Numbered from the stretch's first letter, positions 48,951 through 63,428 are shown. The stretch: DNA of 64,000 bases from Prunella strophiata (GCA_036583965.1 JAZBQD010000015.1:26448310-26512309); one strand, 5' to 3'. Numbers and translations: made by a program. Notes: generated by a model from the sequence alone, not told the origin.

Positions 48951-51900
48951 AGCGCGGCAGGGCGGTCGGGTGCTGCTCCCTGCCGGGAGCGGAGGGAAAA
49001 GAGGGAAGAGGGCAGTTCGGCAGTGCCGGAGGGTCCTGCAGCCAGGGTTTGGAGGCGGAGATCGGCGGAGTTGCGGAGTGGAGCTGTGGTGGGGCTTCAG
49101 AAGAACGGGCACGTCACCGCTTATTGCTCCGTAGTGCGTTTTTCCTGATCGCCTCCGGAGAAGCTGCAGGTCGAGCAGCGCTTACGTGTAATTCCTATCA
49201 TTGAGGCATTCATTACACACTTAACTGTGAGTGCGGCTCAGCTACCGCTCTCGAGGCTGGATTAGCGAGAGCAAAACTCTGCAATACATATTTTAGATGT
49301 TTGCCTATTGCGCAACGCTCCGGTGTTCTGTGGCAGGACAGGCGGGATCGGAGCTTGGCAGCCCTTCCAGCTCGGCTCCGCTCCGTGCCGAGCCGCTTCC
49401 CTCGGCCGCCGCTGCGGGCTGGCCCCGAGCGGCAGCTCCTGCCCCAGTGCGCTCGCAGATGGTCCTGTTCGAAGGCTCTTCTGTGTCTTGCTCTGAGCAG
49501 TTTTCAGTATGGAAATGACATTGTAACTTAACCCCATTTTCTTACTGAGATGGTTTATTCAAATCTGGTTTTAATATTGTTCTGTTGTGATTTAACCGCG
49601 GGGGTCTAGGTTCTGTTTTCAGTGAGGTCATTGTAAATCTAGAATAACAACACCAGAATGACTTCATCATTTACATTCAGCATTGTAAAATCTGTGTCTT
49701 TTGTTTGTATTTGTAAGAGGAGGGAGAAAAGTCTATTTGTGTAATGGGTACTATTGATAACAGAAAACGTAACCAGCTGGAAATTGCTTACAAAAATTAC
49801 AGGCATTTCTCAGACCCTTTCAAGTATAAGCAGAAAATATTTAAAGCTGATTAGTGATTAACACAGTGTGTGTCCTCACATTTGCATGTTTCAATATGGT
49901 TTAGCGACCGCAAAATGGAAATGTGGTGTATACACAGAAGTTACTTAGAAAAGGCTGTGGTGTGTGATGTAGAACAACAAATGGAAATGCACGTTACACA
50001 TTTATTAGTCATTCCTTGTTCGATCATTGTAGATACTTTGCATCAATCACTTTCAAATCTGCCTGTCATGCTATCCAGTATATCAACAGTCAGTAAATGC
50101 AGAGATGCACAAATCCATATAGGTAAGAACCCTTGAAGAACAAAGCAAAAAACATCCCTTTATGTTGTAAGAAGGAATAAGATTTTGGTACCTTTCAGAA
50201 GGTTTCCTTTCATTCAATTTTACTATTGGAAAAATCCATTCAGCCTGATTCTTCTGTATTCTCACAAGTCTCACAAGTTTCCACTGACGTCAACAGGAGT
50301 ACCATATAAAGGACAAGTACAGGATTAAACACGGCACAATGTTTGGCATGGTAGGCTTCCTAAAAGATCTTAGGGTTCTTACCAGGGAAATGAAGTCACC
50401 AGCATCACCAAGAGACTGGGATTTTTAATTACTTGAATCTTCATTTCCTTATCACTAGGTAAATGTGGTGCATGCTAAGCACACAGACATACATCCACAA
50501 ATAGAAAGTCCAGTGCTCTTAAAATTGAATACCTATTTTCCTTGATCATTCAGCAGTACTTGCAGGCTTGAGCCCATGCCAAGGGACTAATGAGAGCCTG
50601 GCATTGACTTGGGCTTGTTGATTCCAGCCTCTTTCTTTCCTGTCTCCCACCCGCATCACTCATAATCTGTGACTGTGGCTTTATGGCAGAATGCAGTGCC
50701 TCAGGCAAAGCCATAAGCTAGCCCCGAGAGGAAGGTGGATACTAGAAATGGTACAATCGATAACACTGCACATGGGTGCAGCTGCAGGGCATGTCAGCAA
50801 CAGCAAGAGGACACAGTACACATCAGCTCAGTGCCTGCAGCAGTTCAGGCTTCTCACAGAAATCCAAACCATGTTCCATGAGGCTGCTCCTCCCTGCCAC
50901 AGTTGTGATGAAGTCGGTCGAATGACGCACACCACTGAGGCCTGCTTGCATGTACAGAATGTGTAGGAGCAGTTCCTAAAGCACATGTTCACAAATCCTG
51001 TGGCAACAGAAGCATTATAAATACATTTCAAGCAATACAAATACAGGGAACAGATTAGATAATTACTGTAGCCATTTGATTACTCATGATTGACATTAAC
51101 ATTTTGGGTAGAAAAGATGCCAGTGTAATCTTGTCTCCCTTTTCTGTCACTACCAGTACCACATACTGTGAAGGTTTTTAGAAACTAATAAAACCAGATG
51201 CTATTCTTCATCTCAATTTCTTAGAGTCAGATCACATCCAAAGTGGTAAACAAATTGGTGTTTCTAGATTTGGTGGTACTTCTGAATCATATAAAATACA
51301 AACAGAAGCAGCATCAGTAGCTTCAGTAAGTGCAAACTCTTCACTCATTCAGATACCTCCATGCTGTTTATGGTACTCATTCATGGAACAAGGACGGTAC
51401 TATGACTGTACATCAACTTAGGCCCCACTTGTCACAGAACAGTTGTTGACTCTGTGCACAGGAAGGGCACATCCTGTTTGTGTATGCTTTATGAAATTTC
51501 CTGAAATATATTTTTATTGTGAATATTATTACTTGTGAAGCACAGAAAGTCTCGGTACAGATGGAAAATGGCACAGATGCTTCCATATCAAAGTCTTTTT
51601 TTCCTTAGTAAATTACCAGCTTCCAGTAGCTCTCTGGCTGCAGGAGTGATGACATATCACACAGGCTGTAACCTGCTAGACATTTTCAGAAGAACTGCAT
51701 TCAATGATTATGTTGTGAATCTGCCTTTTAATTTTCATGGTAGATTTTCAACTCTGAAAATCTATTTTGAGTCTTTTTTTAATGTTAACAGTCGTGTTAC
51801 TGTTCAGTGCTGAGCAAGATGCAGAAGAACCTTTCAGTGTTCTGATTCATTCTAGCAATTCTGAAAGTTAAATGCAATTATGAAAATAAAAGTAATTTTT

Positions 51901-54900
51901 GGTCCTTGGTCAGGTTAGAGTCCTTTCTTGTATTACGAAAATTATGATTTACTACTAATTTCTAATGAGAGACTAATGCAAGTACTACAAGCTTCATGAC
52001 ATGTCAGTGCACTGGGAAAAGCCTGACTGCCTTTCTTGCTGAATTCTAACTACTGCTGATACAAGCCACTTTAATGCATTTTGAAATATACATATACACT
52101 TTGAAATATACCACATTTAAATAATCTCTGCTGTAAAAATGAACAAGCTTGACAACATGAGTAAACTTTGGTTTACAAAAAGCTGTTTGTCATGATTCAG
52201 TGAAATTATATCCACATGATAAAGCCCTGTGCAGTGTAAAATTAATGTCAGTAAGGAAATTTTAGTTAAGTCCTGCATCCTATTTTCTCATACCAGTCTA
52301 ATGTATTGGTTCACTAGCTGCCATGATGTTTTGAACTGTCTCACAGCCTGGCCTTTAGGTGTCTGCTCTTTACAGTTTAAGGAGCTATTTCCTTGTTCAT
52401 GTGATAGTGTGCCTTCCTCCTCATATGAATGTGTCTGTGGTCATCATCCTTAATTCTCACTATGTAACTTTCTGCAAATACACTCCATAATGTTTTGAAA
52501 ACCTCTGCCTCCTGCAACTGGCATTGTGCCATGTGGAAAACCTACATCAGCTCCCACTGGAATTCTATTACCAGGATGCACATGAGCGTATGGCAAGGCA
52601 ACGGTGGCAGCAGCAGCTCACCAGTCTCGCACGGTACAACACTGCATATGCAAAGGATTTAAAACTGGTTTATAAAATAATCAAAGCCATCAGCTTCCAG
52701 CTGGTCACAGGGAAGTCACTCACTATTCCTCTGCCAAGAGGTGCCAGCACCATTTGGAAGATTGAGGAGATAATGTTAACTCTAGAGTTCCTGCCCACCA
52801 AGGTCAGCAAGTTATAGATTACTCTTTTAAAAAGTTACCAGCACCCAAAAGGTTCTTGCTTCTGATACCCTCAGTAACTTCTGGAAGCAAAAAGCTCCAT
52901 TTGGATAGAACATAAAACATTTTTATTGTACTGGTACACTGACTGATGAAAATGAAAGTCTTTCCTCTGCTGTATCACATACTCATATTTGGACTCACCA
53001 AATATTACAGCTTTAGAAACACTAAAATGAGTGCAGCATGAGTGAGAAGGGAATTCTCAAAAGACAGAACAGAAAGTTACAAAGTAAACTTCTGTATCTT
53101 TCCAAAAACAAAAGAAAAGGTAGGAAATCAGTTTGTGAAATTGAACTAAAGAGAGAAATGGAAACAAAAAAAGAGGAGTACCTAATTACACATGCTAAGA
53201 GATAGCTATGGGAAAAGGATTGAACCTTACCTCTAAGTACAGCTGAAAGAAATAACAGAAAACAGATTTGTGAGAAAATTCAGTATTTACCTTTGTGTCA
53301 ACACCAACATGTATTACCACACAAATGTTCATATACATAAATAATTGTATGTATGTAATTCTGTTGGGTTCTCTGATGAGTTTATGACTGCCATCTCTCC
53401 TGCTAAGTGTAGATCACTTAAATCACCTGAATGTTAAAAACCCACCAAAATCAAACAGCCATATCACTTTCACCTTCATTGCAGGTAAAAATGTAACATT
53501 TAGGAAGAAATTAGATTTGAACTTCTGTGACATCTTAATTTCAAATTAAACAAAACAAACAAAAACACACAGCACACTGTGAGGCACTCTGTTTTTGTTA
53601 TTAGAGACCATGCCATGCTCTGCTGTTGTTTGCTGAATGTGTAAAATGAAGGCACTGAAAATAGTACTCAACCAGATACCCCTCTAATGGGCATTCTGAG
53701 ATTTACTTTACATGAGATCCTACACAAAGCTCTTACTTTGAACACAGGAATGCTGCTTCTCAGGGTACAATGGAAAGGTGACAAGCTCCTCTTTTACCCT
53801 TTGAAAGAAGTTTCTACTCCAGCTACAGACAGTGTAATGAAAATTCTTGTGGGTTGGGAAAAGCAGTGCTAAGCACACAGGGACTGTGGGCTGTGTGCAG
53901 AGCAGTGACCAAGAAGAGCTTCCACAGGAGCTCTCAGTTGCCCCCAGGATGGGAGTTAGATGGTGGCTGAACACCAATGACTGCACTGAGCAGAGCTTCC
54001 AAGTGTCATTTCACAGGGGAATAAATGTTGGTGTTTTGGGTTTTTTTTTTCAGTTTCTCTTGCTAAAGTTTCACAACCAAACAAGCAGGAAATAGCAGAA
54101 CAAACCCTCTTACTTAGTAACTAAAGACCTTCAACTAGCTTTGCCCAAAAGCCCTTCACATGAATCTATGCCTTTTGCCATCAATGGCTGTAAAGAAGAA
54201 GGATGGATACAAACCCTAACCTTTGATCCAAAGCCTACACCTGAGGCCTCTGGTTCTAATGAAATACTGCAAATTGAACTGGACAATTCTGGCAGCTGTG
54301 TGAATCTGTCTCTGAATTGGAGGTAGTTTAAAAGCAGCAATGAAACCTGCCAAGGTTTGCAAATACTTAATAAATCAATGAAATAGTCACATAATGCATA
54401 TCTCTTTTTTGGTTCCTGGGAAAATAGTTAAGTTTTTATTTTGACAAAATATCTGTTGGTTTGATTATGTTTCTGTCTAGGAAATACTTACAGTAAGGTA
54501 CTGAGAAATCTCTTTTGCTATACATTTCTACATCAAGCTGCCACTAAATGAAAAGTTCTGCATTCCCTATGAAATTCTGTGATAGGCTGAGATACTAGGC
54601 AAAGGACCTTCAGATTTTCTGGGGTTAAGTATAATTCTGAATTGTAACAAGCTTGTGTCTCAGAACTAATGTTTCTTTCTCTACACTATTAACTGCTCAC
54701 TCATTCTCTTCTACCTGGGTAAAAAATTAACATTATTGTCCTACTTGTGTCAGCATTAGATGCCTTACTCAGTGATAAGGAAACAAACTCATGACTTCAG
54801 AAAGAATGCTTTGGAACTTTTCCTATTATATGCATATACTGATTTTTTAGACTTTAAAGGCTACAGAAACCAACAGGAAGTGCACACACTATCGCAGGCT

Positions 54901-57900
54901 GGTTTTGTTTACATTTCTTCTCATCCACTTTATCTTCTTTTCTCCTGTTCCAGAGATGTATTAGACATGCACACACATACACAAAGACATACTTTTTCAG
55001 ATTTTTGCATGATTCCAATGCTAGGCTTTTTTAAACTTTGTTTTAGGGAGGAGAGAGCTGTACTGCATTCAACAGTGATGAACAGTTACTTCACTCTTAA
55101 AAAATGAAAACAAACTCACCTGCTTTATTTTTGGTGTTTTGTTTGTTTGTTTGTTTTTTTTAATAAGATACTTCAGTATCTGGCAATGGAAAATTTGGTA
55201 TTGGAAAAATATGGCAGTAAAATATTGTTGATTTAAAAATAATTTCTATTCACAGAAATTGAAAGAGGAAAGCTCATTATGGGTACTATGTATGTTTCTA
55301 TGTATGTTTAAGGCTTTGTATTTACTCAGCCAAGGTTTAAGCCCAAATTGGTGGGTTTAAACAGTTTAGTACAACAGCTGCTATCCATCTCACAAAGTTC
55401 AAATCAGTTCAACCTTTTCACTGGCACATGCAATCAAAGCAAACTGTAAAGCCAGCCTTGTAGGACTAGCTAAACTGATTTCAGCACAGACTGAAAAAAT
55501 AAAGAAAAGGTTTTTTCATGTCAGTTTTCTGAATGTTGACCTGCAGAGCTGCTGATAGCTTCCTCACTCCTTGACACAAGGTACTGGGGTAACTATTTCA
55601 GATATGTTATCTTGCAAACAGTTTAAACTGGGGATAATACTTCATCTTCTACTCATGTCAGAGCTTGACCCCAGAATGTCCTCTGCAGATTAAAGCCTGA
55701 AGTGGTGTGAAAAGGAAAAGCAGTACAGAGCTGGCTGAACCAGTTTTTAGTCAGCAAGTCATTGAAAACTTCAGCCCCTGTCAGTGGATAACATCACTGG
55801 TTATCCCAGCCATGTTTAAGGCTTTGTGTTGGAATGGTTATTGTCTGCTCTCCACTCTGTTCCTTTCTGTGAAAATCTACATGCTTTTCCAGCCTAGAGT
55901 GGATTTCATGGAATATCTCTTCTACTTGCTTAGGATGTAGCAACCTCAAAAAAAAAAAAACAGGCTAACTGAAAATATTAGTGTCACCCTGCAACACTCC
56001 CTACAAATTATTAAAACACATCAGTGACAGGACTTAGCTTTGCCATAGATTTTCTTTGGAAAAGATGGCTTTAGGTAAAGTGAAATTGGCTAGCTGCTGC
56101 TATTAGAGGAAAATGGTAATTATATTCAGAAACAAGCAGTGGGGTGACAGTATTTTCAAAAAGCATAGGACAGTCTAGAAAAAATAAAAATTCATGACTT
56201 TTTATGTTTTTAGCATTTTAAGATGCTTACTTTGGGCATGTGGGTTAGCACCCATTAAAAATAAAGATTATTGTTAGACACTCATCAGAGTTTTAGACAC
56301 TTTACAAAGTCATGGATTAAAAAATGCTTCTACAGAGTTCCTTTTGTTTTTCATATCTGTCCAAGCTGTATGTTTTTCTTTTTCAGAAGATGTAGAAAAT
56401 GGAGGAAAATTAAGAATCTAAATTCATGTCTACTTTACAGCTGGAGAAAGACCCTACTTGCAGGTGGAATGCAGGACTTGGTCTTCAACAAGAATTAATA
56501 GAAAGTAGATGCTTTGAATTTGGATTGCTCTAAACTAATCAAAATTTAAAATTGCAATGTTACCTGAATACTTCTAATTTATCATATTCTGATGTATTGC
56601 ATAGCTCACAAAATTTAATTTTCAACTCACTAAGCAAAGTTCAGTAATGTAAGTACTATTTTCATATTTCTTCATTTTTTGTGGTGTTTCTCGCATGCAA
56701 CTCTGAAAACTTCTATTCAGTAAGCATTAGCATTAGTCACCCTTCTTAAGGATTCTGATCGGATTAGTGTTTTCCCAGGACTGATACACTACACAAAACT
56801 GGTTTGATTATACAGCTCATTGTAAAAAGCCTTTCAAAATGTACAAATAACTGTACATTGTGTACCAAATTGTCTGCTATTACAGGTAACAACTGCAAAT
56901 AATGATGAGCAGCTACCACTTTTTTATATCAAAGCACTACAGAAATTATGTTTGCCTTTAAATTCTAAATGGCTTTCTATATTGGACCAGCAGCAGGATA
57001 TAATCTCTTTCCCACACTTGTTTTGAGCTGAGAATGGAACTCAAATGGAATTTAGACATAAAAATTAATTACATCTCATTGCCAGAGTTTAGAGGAGAAA
57101 GAGTTGCTTACAAAAACTGATTTTACCACGAACATGATTTTGGTAGTCATGATTTTGTCTGTCAGCAATTCCCTGGGAAACAGGCTTGGCTGACCAGTTA
57201 AACTATGGATGTGGGTTTGTCAGAATGCACAGCTGACATTTTTTGAATGTTTAATTTTAACATGCAAATTGTGGGTTACAAAAATGGTGAAAACCCCTAA
57301 ATAATAAGTTCACAGAAGTGACACTTAGCACAGTGATGTATTGACCCAGAAAAAGATCCATGATGGTGCTGTATAAGCTGTTATAGCTCTTTCAGTGTTA
57401 GTGATGTGTTGCAGTTGCCAGTGCTGGGGACAAATCCTGTAGAAAGGGAGGCAGGCAGAAGGGTGGTAATGTGAGGATAAAGCTGTGTACAGCCAGCCTA
57501 GAATACAGAGTGCTGTAAAAAAAAATTAATAAAAAGGCAACAGCACTTTTCTGTGCTTGTACAGATAACTTGCAATTGGGAATTAAGACTACTAGGCAAA
57601 CTTCTAAAAATTGCATGTTTTCCTGAAAGACATCACATGCTGTGTCTGCTGAATACTTTTTTCTTTTGCTGTGGTCAAAACCAAGCATTATTGCAGTCAG
57701 TTACAGCTACCATCTGAAATTTCTATGCACAGAGGAAAAAATTATGAAACCTCCTTCCTGAATGCAAAGTAACACTGAAGGGCAACGGGCATAGCTGCTG
57801 TGCTGAATAAAAAATAGCTAGTGAGGTTGACTGTGCAAAGTCACAGAGACTGTGCTTTATTTGAAGAAATAGCTCAGATGGGGCTTGTCATTTGACATAG

Positions 57901-59994
57901 GGATGGTTTGACAGTATGAAGTGGAAGCATTCAAACTGATTTGCCAGCAGTAATAAGGTCAGTCAGCTTCTCTTTGAAAAGGAAACAAGCACTTCTCAGA
58001 CTTGTTATCTTGGTCAGACATACCTGCTGACAAACTGGATTAAAGGCCATTTGTCACTGAATCCAGATCAAGTTGTATGACATGAAAGACTTCTGTGGTA
58101 GAGCATCAGTTTTAATAGTATTCATACACTGCCAGTTCTTATTTTAAGAAATCAAAAAGCAGTTTTCAGGCAAACAATGGAATTTTTTTAATAGCATTTA
58201 TCACCATAGAAAGACAGGAAAAGGAAGAAGTAAAACTTAAGACATTTACATCGCTTCAATGAGTTTATTAAAAACTCTGATGCAATCAGAAACCCAGACT
58301 TTGAAGATTCCTGGAAAGTCTCTCCTATCCTTGAGCAGTTCTTAATTTTGGAGTATCTCCATTATGAGATGCAAGGTAGTATAAAGGTCAATCAAGCCTT
58401 TTCAAGCACTTTGTTTTCATAAGAAACATTAAAACAGGATGCATCTTGAAGCCCATCCTGCTTGTCTTGCTTAGGCCATGAGGCATGATGATCTTTAACC
58501 TCCAAAATAGGTCCTCAGACTCAATTTAGATTGCAAAAGTCAGGGTTTCTTCAAACACTTTTGTAGAGGGATTAATAGAAACTGTTCATGCTAATGATTT
58601 AATTACTGAACATTTCTGAAAAAATTGCTAAGGCTGTTTATTAGAAAGCTCTGGAAAAAAAGTGTAACTTTCATTTTGCATCCATCAATAGAACTGAGTT
58701 TTAAGTCATTAATGAATTTGCCTAATTTAGAAGCACCTTGTCATTAGAGACACACAAGTGATCTCCTAGAAAAGGAAAGAACCATAATTTCTGATGAATT
58801 TTCACAGTGACTACATGGTCAACACAGAATCAAGTTCTCTGCTAGAGTAAAGCTGTACCAAGCTCTTGTACCTACCTGTCTGCCTGAGAAGCACAAAACC
58901 TGGCTATTTAACAGAAGATGACTTGTCACAACCAGCATGGGCTAATTTATAAGGTGATATAAGAAGCTGATCTGTGATGAAGCCTTGCAGCACATTGACT
59001 GCATTATCATCAAGATGTTATTGATAATAGTTCCACCATGATGGGCAGAACTCACAACACAGTTTGAGGCGTGAAGGACTAAGCAGCTCTAGACAGGGAA
59101 ACAAAGAATGTGAAAAGAAGACCTGTAGCTGATAAGAGTGAGAGCCAGGAACTGGTGAGCCACAACCCAAAGCTTCATTTGACTGGTCATGAGACAAGTA
59201 CCACAGTCTGCTGAGAAGCTGAGGAAAAGAAGAACTCTGGGGATAGTTCACACATGACAGCAGTTTCTCACTGTGAGCAGAGCCAGGCTGTGCTTGCTGC
59301 ACGTACACCAAGTGCTGGTGTGACCAGCTGGATTCATCAGCTTGTACCAGCTCACTTCTTCCCACAGCTAGGGGCTACTCATGAGATCCTACACTAGCAC
59401 AGAACCCCTGTCAGTCAAATGGCACACTCTCCTGGGGTGGGAGCTGTGCCTGAATGTGTGGCAAGTTACAGGGAATTTATATGCCAAATTACAGCCATCT
59501 ATATTCCAAAAGACAATTGACTAGGTGTGGTTAACATAAATTCATATCAATTATTTCTGCACAGAATAATGGAGACTGGGATAAGACAAAAGCCCCTCTG
59601 GGCAGGAATAGCTTTATTTTCGACTGGAGTGCACACAAGGCACTGATCAATAGTGTTGGCAGAAACCACAGCTACAAACGGAAGAGCTCTGAACACCACT
59701 GCAAGTTGTGCAATACAGGGTGTTTATTGCATCTAGGCTGGCACAGTCAGCTGTACACTCCCTGACCTTGTTAGCTCCCCCTCTCTGCCTCATGACTGTT
59801 CTTTACAAGTGATGTACAACAACAGTCTGACATTTTCCCATGATACAGGTTCTGGGGAAAACGTTACACGGGATTCACCTGTAGCAGAACTATTCCAGAC
59901 CCAAGAAGCTACTACAAAACTGAAAGTCACCCTAGACAGCAACTACGTGGAACTTCACTAGCAAATTACTATTTTTCTAATTATATAATTTGTC

Positions 59995-60055
59995 CAGTTA
60001 CAGTAACATTCCAGAGGCAGCCTCAGTTACAGTAACATTCCAGAGGCAGCCTCAG
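59995..60055. repeat. 29-bp tandem duplication
   Basis: cagttacagtaacattccag, continuing aggcagcct, occurs twice with no mismatch, followed by the first few bases of a third copy. Confidence 0.92.
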
Positions 60056-61012
60056 ACACACTCCAATAATCCACTGTCTTTAGAAGAATCTGTAATTGTT
60101 CCTAGCAAAAAAAATTGCAATAGTGCCAAGTTCAAAATCCATGGATTTTTTAATATGACTTTTACGTAATGAAAACTCAGTCTAAACTTTATTAATGGCA
60201 AAAACATACAGTGACATTTCAGAATTTAAAGGGTCTTATAAACAAGGTGTTTTAAGGTATCTCTTAAAATAGTTTTATCAGAATAAACCTAAATTTACAT
60301 GAGGTTTAATTCAACATTTTTTGGACTTTCTGCTTGATGATATTTTATGCATTAGCTGTATAGTTTTTGCCAATAAACTCCTTTAACCTATAAACAAACA
60401 GAATCTTCTCTGAAAAATATCAACCATCTCCTTTCGAGGTGAACAACAACCAACATCACCCTTAAATGCCTCCACTTCTCTTGTCTGACTTTACCTTACA
60501 AAAGAATAAGGTAGTAAGTGTGGATAGCTCAGAATTATGCATATGGGATAATCATATCTTGATCTTTGTTAAAATTTTAAGGACTGAATGATGACAGACT
60601 TGAAAAGTAGATTTTATTCAATGGCTTCAGTGTAAGCCTTTCATATCAATTTGTGTCCTCTAGCTTGGCAGTATTGGTAAAAATGACCCTAACTTATCTG
60701 CCAGCCTTAGGTTTGGTCAGAACTGGGAGAGAACTCAGGAAAGGAATTTGTATTATCAAAGTCTATTGTCTCTACCTGCTCTACAGCCTGCATATTAATG
60801 TATCCATGCCAGCACCAAACCTTCTTAAATACTATGCTGTATTTATCCATCATTATATACCAGGAAGAATCTATAATAGCAGCAGCACATGACTGCAATG
60901 ACCTAATTAAAAAGGAATTATTTTTCCTTGAGAAGATAGATAAGAAATGACAGGGTATCCTTCAGCATTAATAAAAACACAAAATAAACTTGACTGCATG
61001 GGATTGGCTGTG

Positions 61013-61038
61013 AATCAAACAAAATATTTTGTTTGATT
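61013..61038. repeat. Perfect 26-bp palindrome
   Basis: The left half AATCAAACAAAAT is followed directly by its exact reverse complement. Each half contains a TCAAACA forkhead-like core. It lies about 12.6 kb upstream of the CA2 start. Confidence 0.9.
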
Positions 61039-62063
61039 ACAAGGTATTTAATGGCTTGTGGATGTGGTATTGATCTGAGACATCTATTTAATGCTAATAT
61101 TTGTACAGGAGATGAACAGGTTTTTCTAGCTGAAATGTTCTTAACATTAAAGTCAGGCTGATTAAGGTAATAGTATAGACACACTATATAGCATTATTTA
61201 CCTTTTATCATAACTGGTTCCTACTTTAGTTTCCAGGATTCATGAACTAAATGCTGGTATTACTAGTATGTAATTTTTTAATGAGTATTATTCTTTAGTC
61301 CAAGTTTCTTCTCTTTATAAATTATGTTTATTTCAGTAAACACTATTTCCCCTCCAGTATATCCAAATTTCTTTTGAAGCATCTCAGTCTCTGTCTTGGT
61401 CCACTCTTGAGTCAATCTTTCTGATGTGCCTTATCTTAATTCTACTATCAAGAAGAGCCAGTTTTGGAGCTGACATTTTCCTTTCTCCTAATTCTCCACT
61501 ATTATGTTATCTCTATCCTTTAAGAATGCTTCTCTTTCCTTTCTCACTTTGAGTCTACTTCTGTGGCTAATTCTCGGAAATTATCCAGGCCTTTTCTCTC
61601 TCTTTATCTGCAAATATTCAGCAATTCATCCTGCTCTGTTTTTCATTGTGATTTGATGGATTTCTGACAATATCAGTTCATGCCTTATTTTTCAAGCATC
61701 TTGTCTTTTGATCTTCCTGACTGCTTCCTGAAGAGCTCTGTTCAAACTAAATTTGCCAATTCTACCTCTTTTGTCCCTTACATCTTCCATAGTGCACATG
61801 CAGTATTTGACTCTTCTGGAGGACATCTAAACTCTTCCAATAAAAGACTTGTCTTCATCATAAGCCCTTTTATTGTTAATGACATCTATACTCCAATCCC
61901 ACAACTAAGATTTCAATGCCTATACATGTCTGCAATGATAGCAGCCTGAGCTAGCAGACTTATCCTTATGGGATAGTAAGATCTGAATTAGCAAAATAAT
62001 CTTGTGAAAATATAACTGAGTTAGAAAAATAAGCTTACCTTCTTTTTTTCCCCCATAATTTCT

Positions 62064-62157
62064 CAGGTAAAGTGTAGTAGAGAGAGAAGTAACCAGGACC
62101 AGGCAGACTACAGGTAAAGTGTAGTACAGAGAGAAGTAACCAGGACTAGGCAGACTA
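62064..62157. repeat. 47-bp tandem duplication
   Basis: Two adjacent copies begin caggtaaagtgtagta at 62064 and 62111, with about two mismatches (tagagag/tacagag and accagg/actagg). Confidence 0.92.
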
Positions 62158-63428
62158 TTCACATTTCTGTGTCTTCCAGTGCTTCTACAAACAGGGTATT
62201 CATTTCCCCCTGAACTCCTGTTTTCAGAAAACTGTATAGACATATGACACTGTTGTAATCTTCATTTTTTTCTCAAAAGACTTATCATTAATTCTTGTCC
62301 TCTCAAATCAACGAACAGTCCCTGAAACTCCTTGATGGTGGAAGCATACTAGATTTCTCACAGGCTGATGCATGGCCCTGGAAGGGTGACATTACCAGAA
62401 GCTCCAGGCATCATTGTGGCATGGACTTGCAATATCAGGTGCAGCTGGGTATCTACAGGTTGCTCTATAAATGAGCAGATCAACCTGCAGCAAGGTGAGG
62501 CTAAGGATGTCACTCAAAAGTGTTCTCTTACACACATCAGGACAGCTTTTCAGTAAGGCCCTATCCAAAGCATGGAGCCTTAAACTCCCACATAATCTGG
62601 AAAATCTGATTTTGAGAATAGGATGTTTCTGAACAGCAGCATCCAATCACATGAGATCATTATACATCTAACTAGGAACAATTTACTTAAGAAGTTTTTT
62701 ACAACATTATGCTCCAAAATGGGACATCTTATAATTTTTGGAGGGCAGGACTGAAATTTGAGATGATCTGAGAGAGGAAGAACCACAAGACTGTGAAAGC
62801 TCCCTAAGGTGTAGTGTTAATAGAGTCAACTTCCCTGCTTTCACAAGATGTGTCTACATTTCTGTACAAAAAGTTTTGATGCCTGAAGAGATGACAGCAT
62901 AGTTAATGGCTATTGTCATGAAGGTTGTTGCTTGCCAAATGGAACACTTAGTTTAACTATGAGGAAAAGACAGCTAAGTACTTTCCCATGCTGTTTTTTC
63001 CTTTCCTAACCCTGCTGATGCTCCTCTAATATACATACTTTCCTACCAGAAAGGGAAAAAAAATTCAGCAGCCAAGCCCTTCCTGCATTATGCTACCACT
63101 GCAGTTATAATACCACATTTTTTTTTGCAATTTTACATGAATAAGCCCTGTGTAGATGAAGGCAATAATTTTCTAAAATTAGTGAGAGACAGTGGATGCA
63201 GTAAAACCTCAGACCATGATAATTCTGTTTAATATTTCAGTTTTCATTCCTACAGTTATCAGGGATCACAGTCTTGTGTTGCATGGATAATGGGAAGACA
63301 GGATAAATAGAAGCAAGACAGAGTTGGTAAGTGGTTCCAAATTCATAAATCACCATGGCTGAAATGCTCCCTGTGACCCACTCTTATCAAACTCATGTAC
63401 TACAGTCTGCAGGTTTCACTCCTTGGGT

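Larger units (their letters stand above)
47960..49480. promoter_or_regulatory. CA2: CpG island over the CA2 promoter
   Basis: This is a sharp rise in GC and CpG density against AT-rich surroundings. It covers intron 1, exon 1, the promoter and about 1 kb upstream. Several long overlapping frames open on both strands inside it (for example 48477-49148 plus and 48456-49112 minus). They are Arg/Gly/Pro/Ala-rich with no domain, which is what a stop-poor CpG island produces. Edges are judged by eye. Confidence 0.85.

Noticed and set aside
48134..49148. Long overlapping plus- and minus-strand open frames of 195-223 codons around the CA2 promoter
   Set aside because: They sit in a CpG island where stop codons are rare, overlap in several frames on both strands, and encode low-complexity Arg/Gly/Pro/Ala text without domains.
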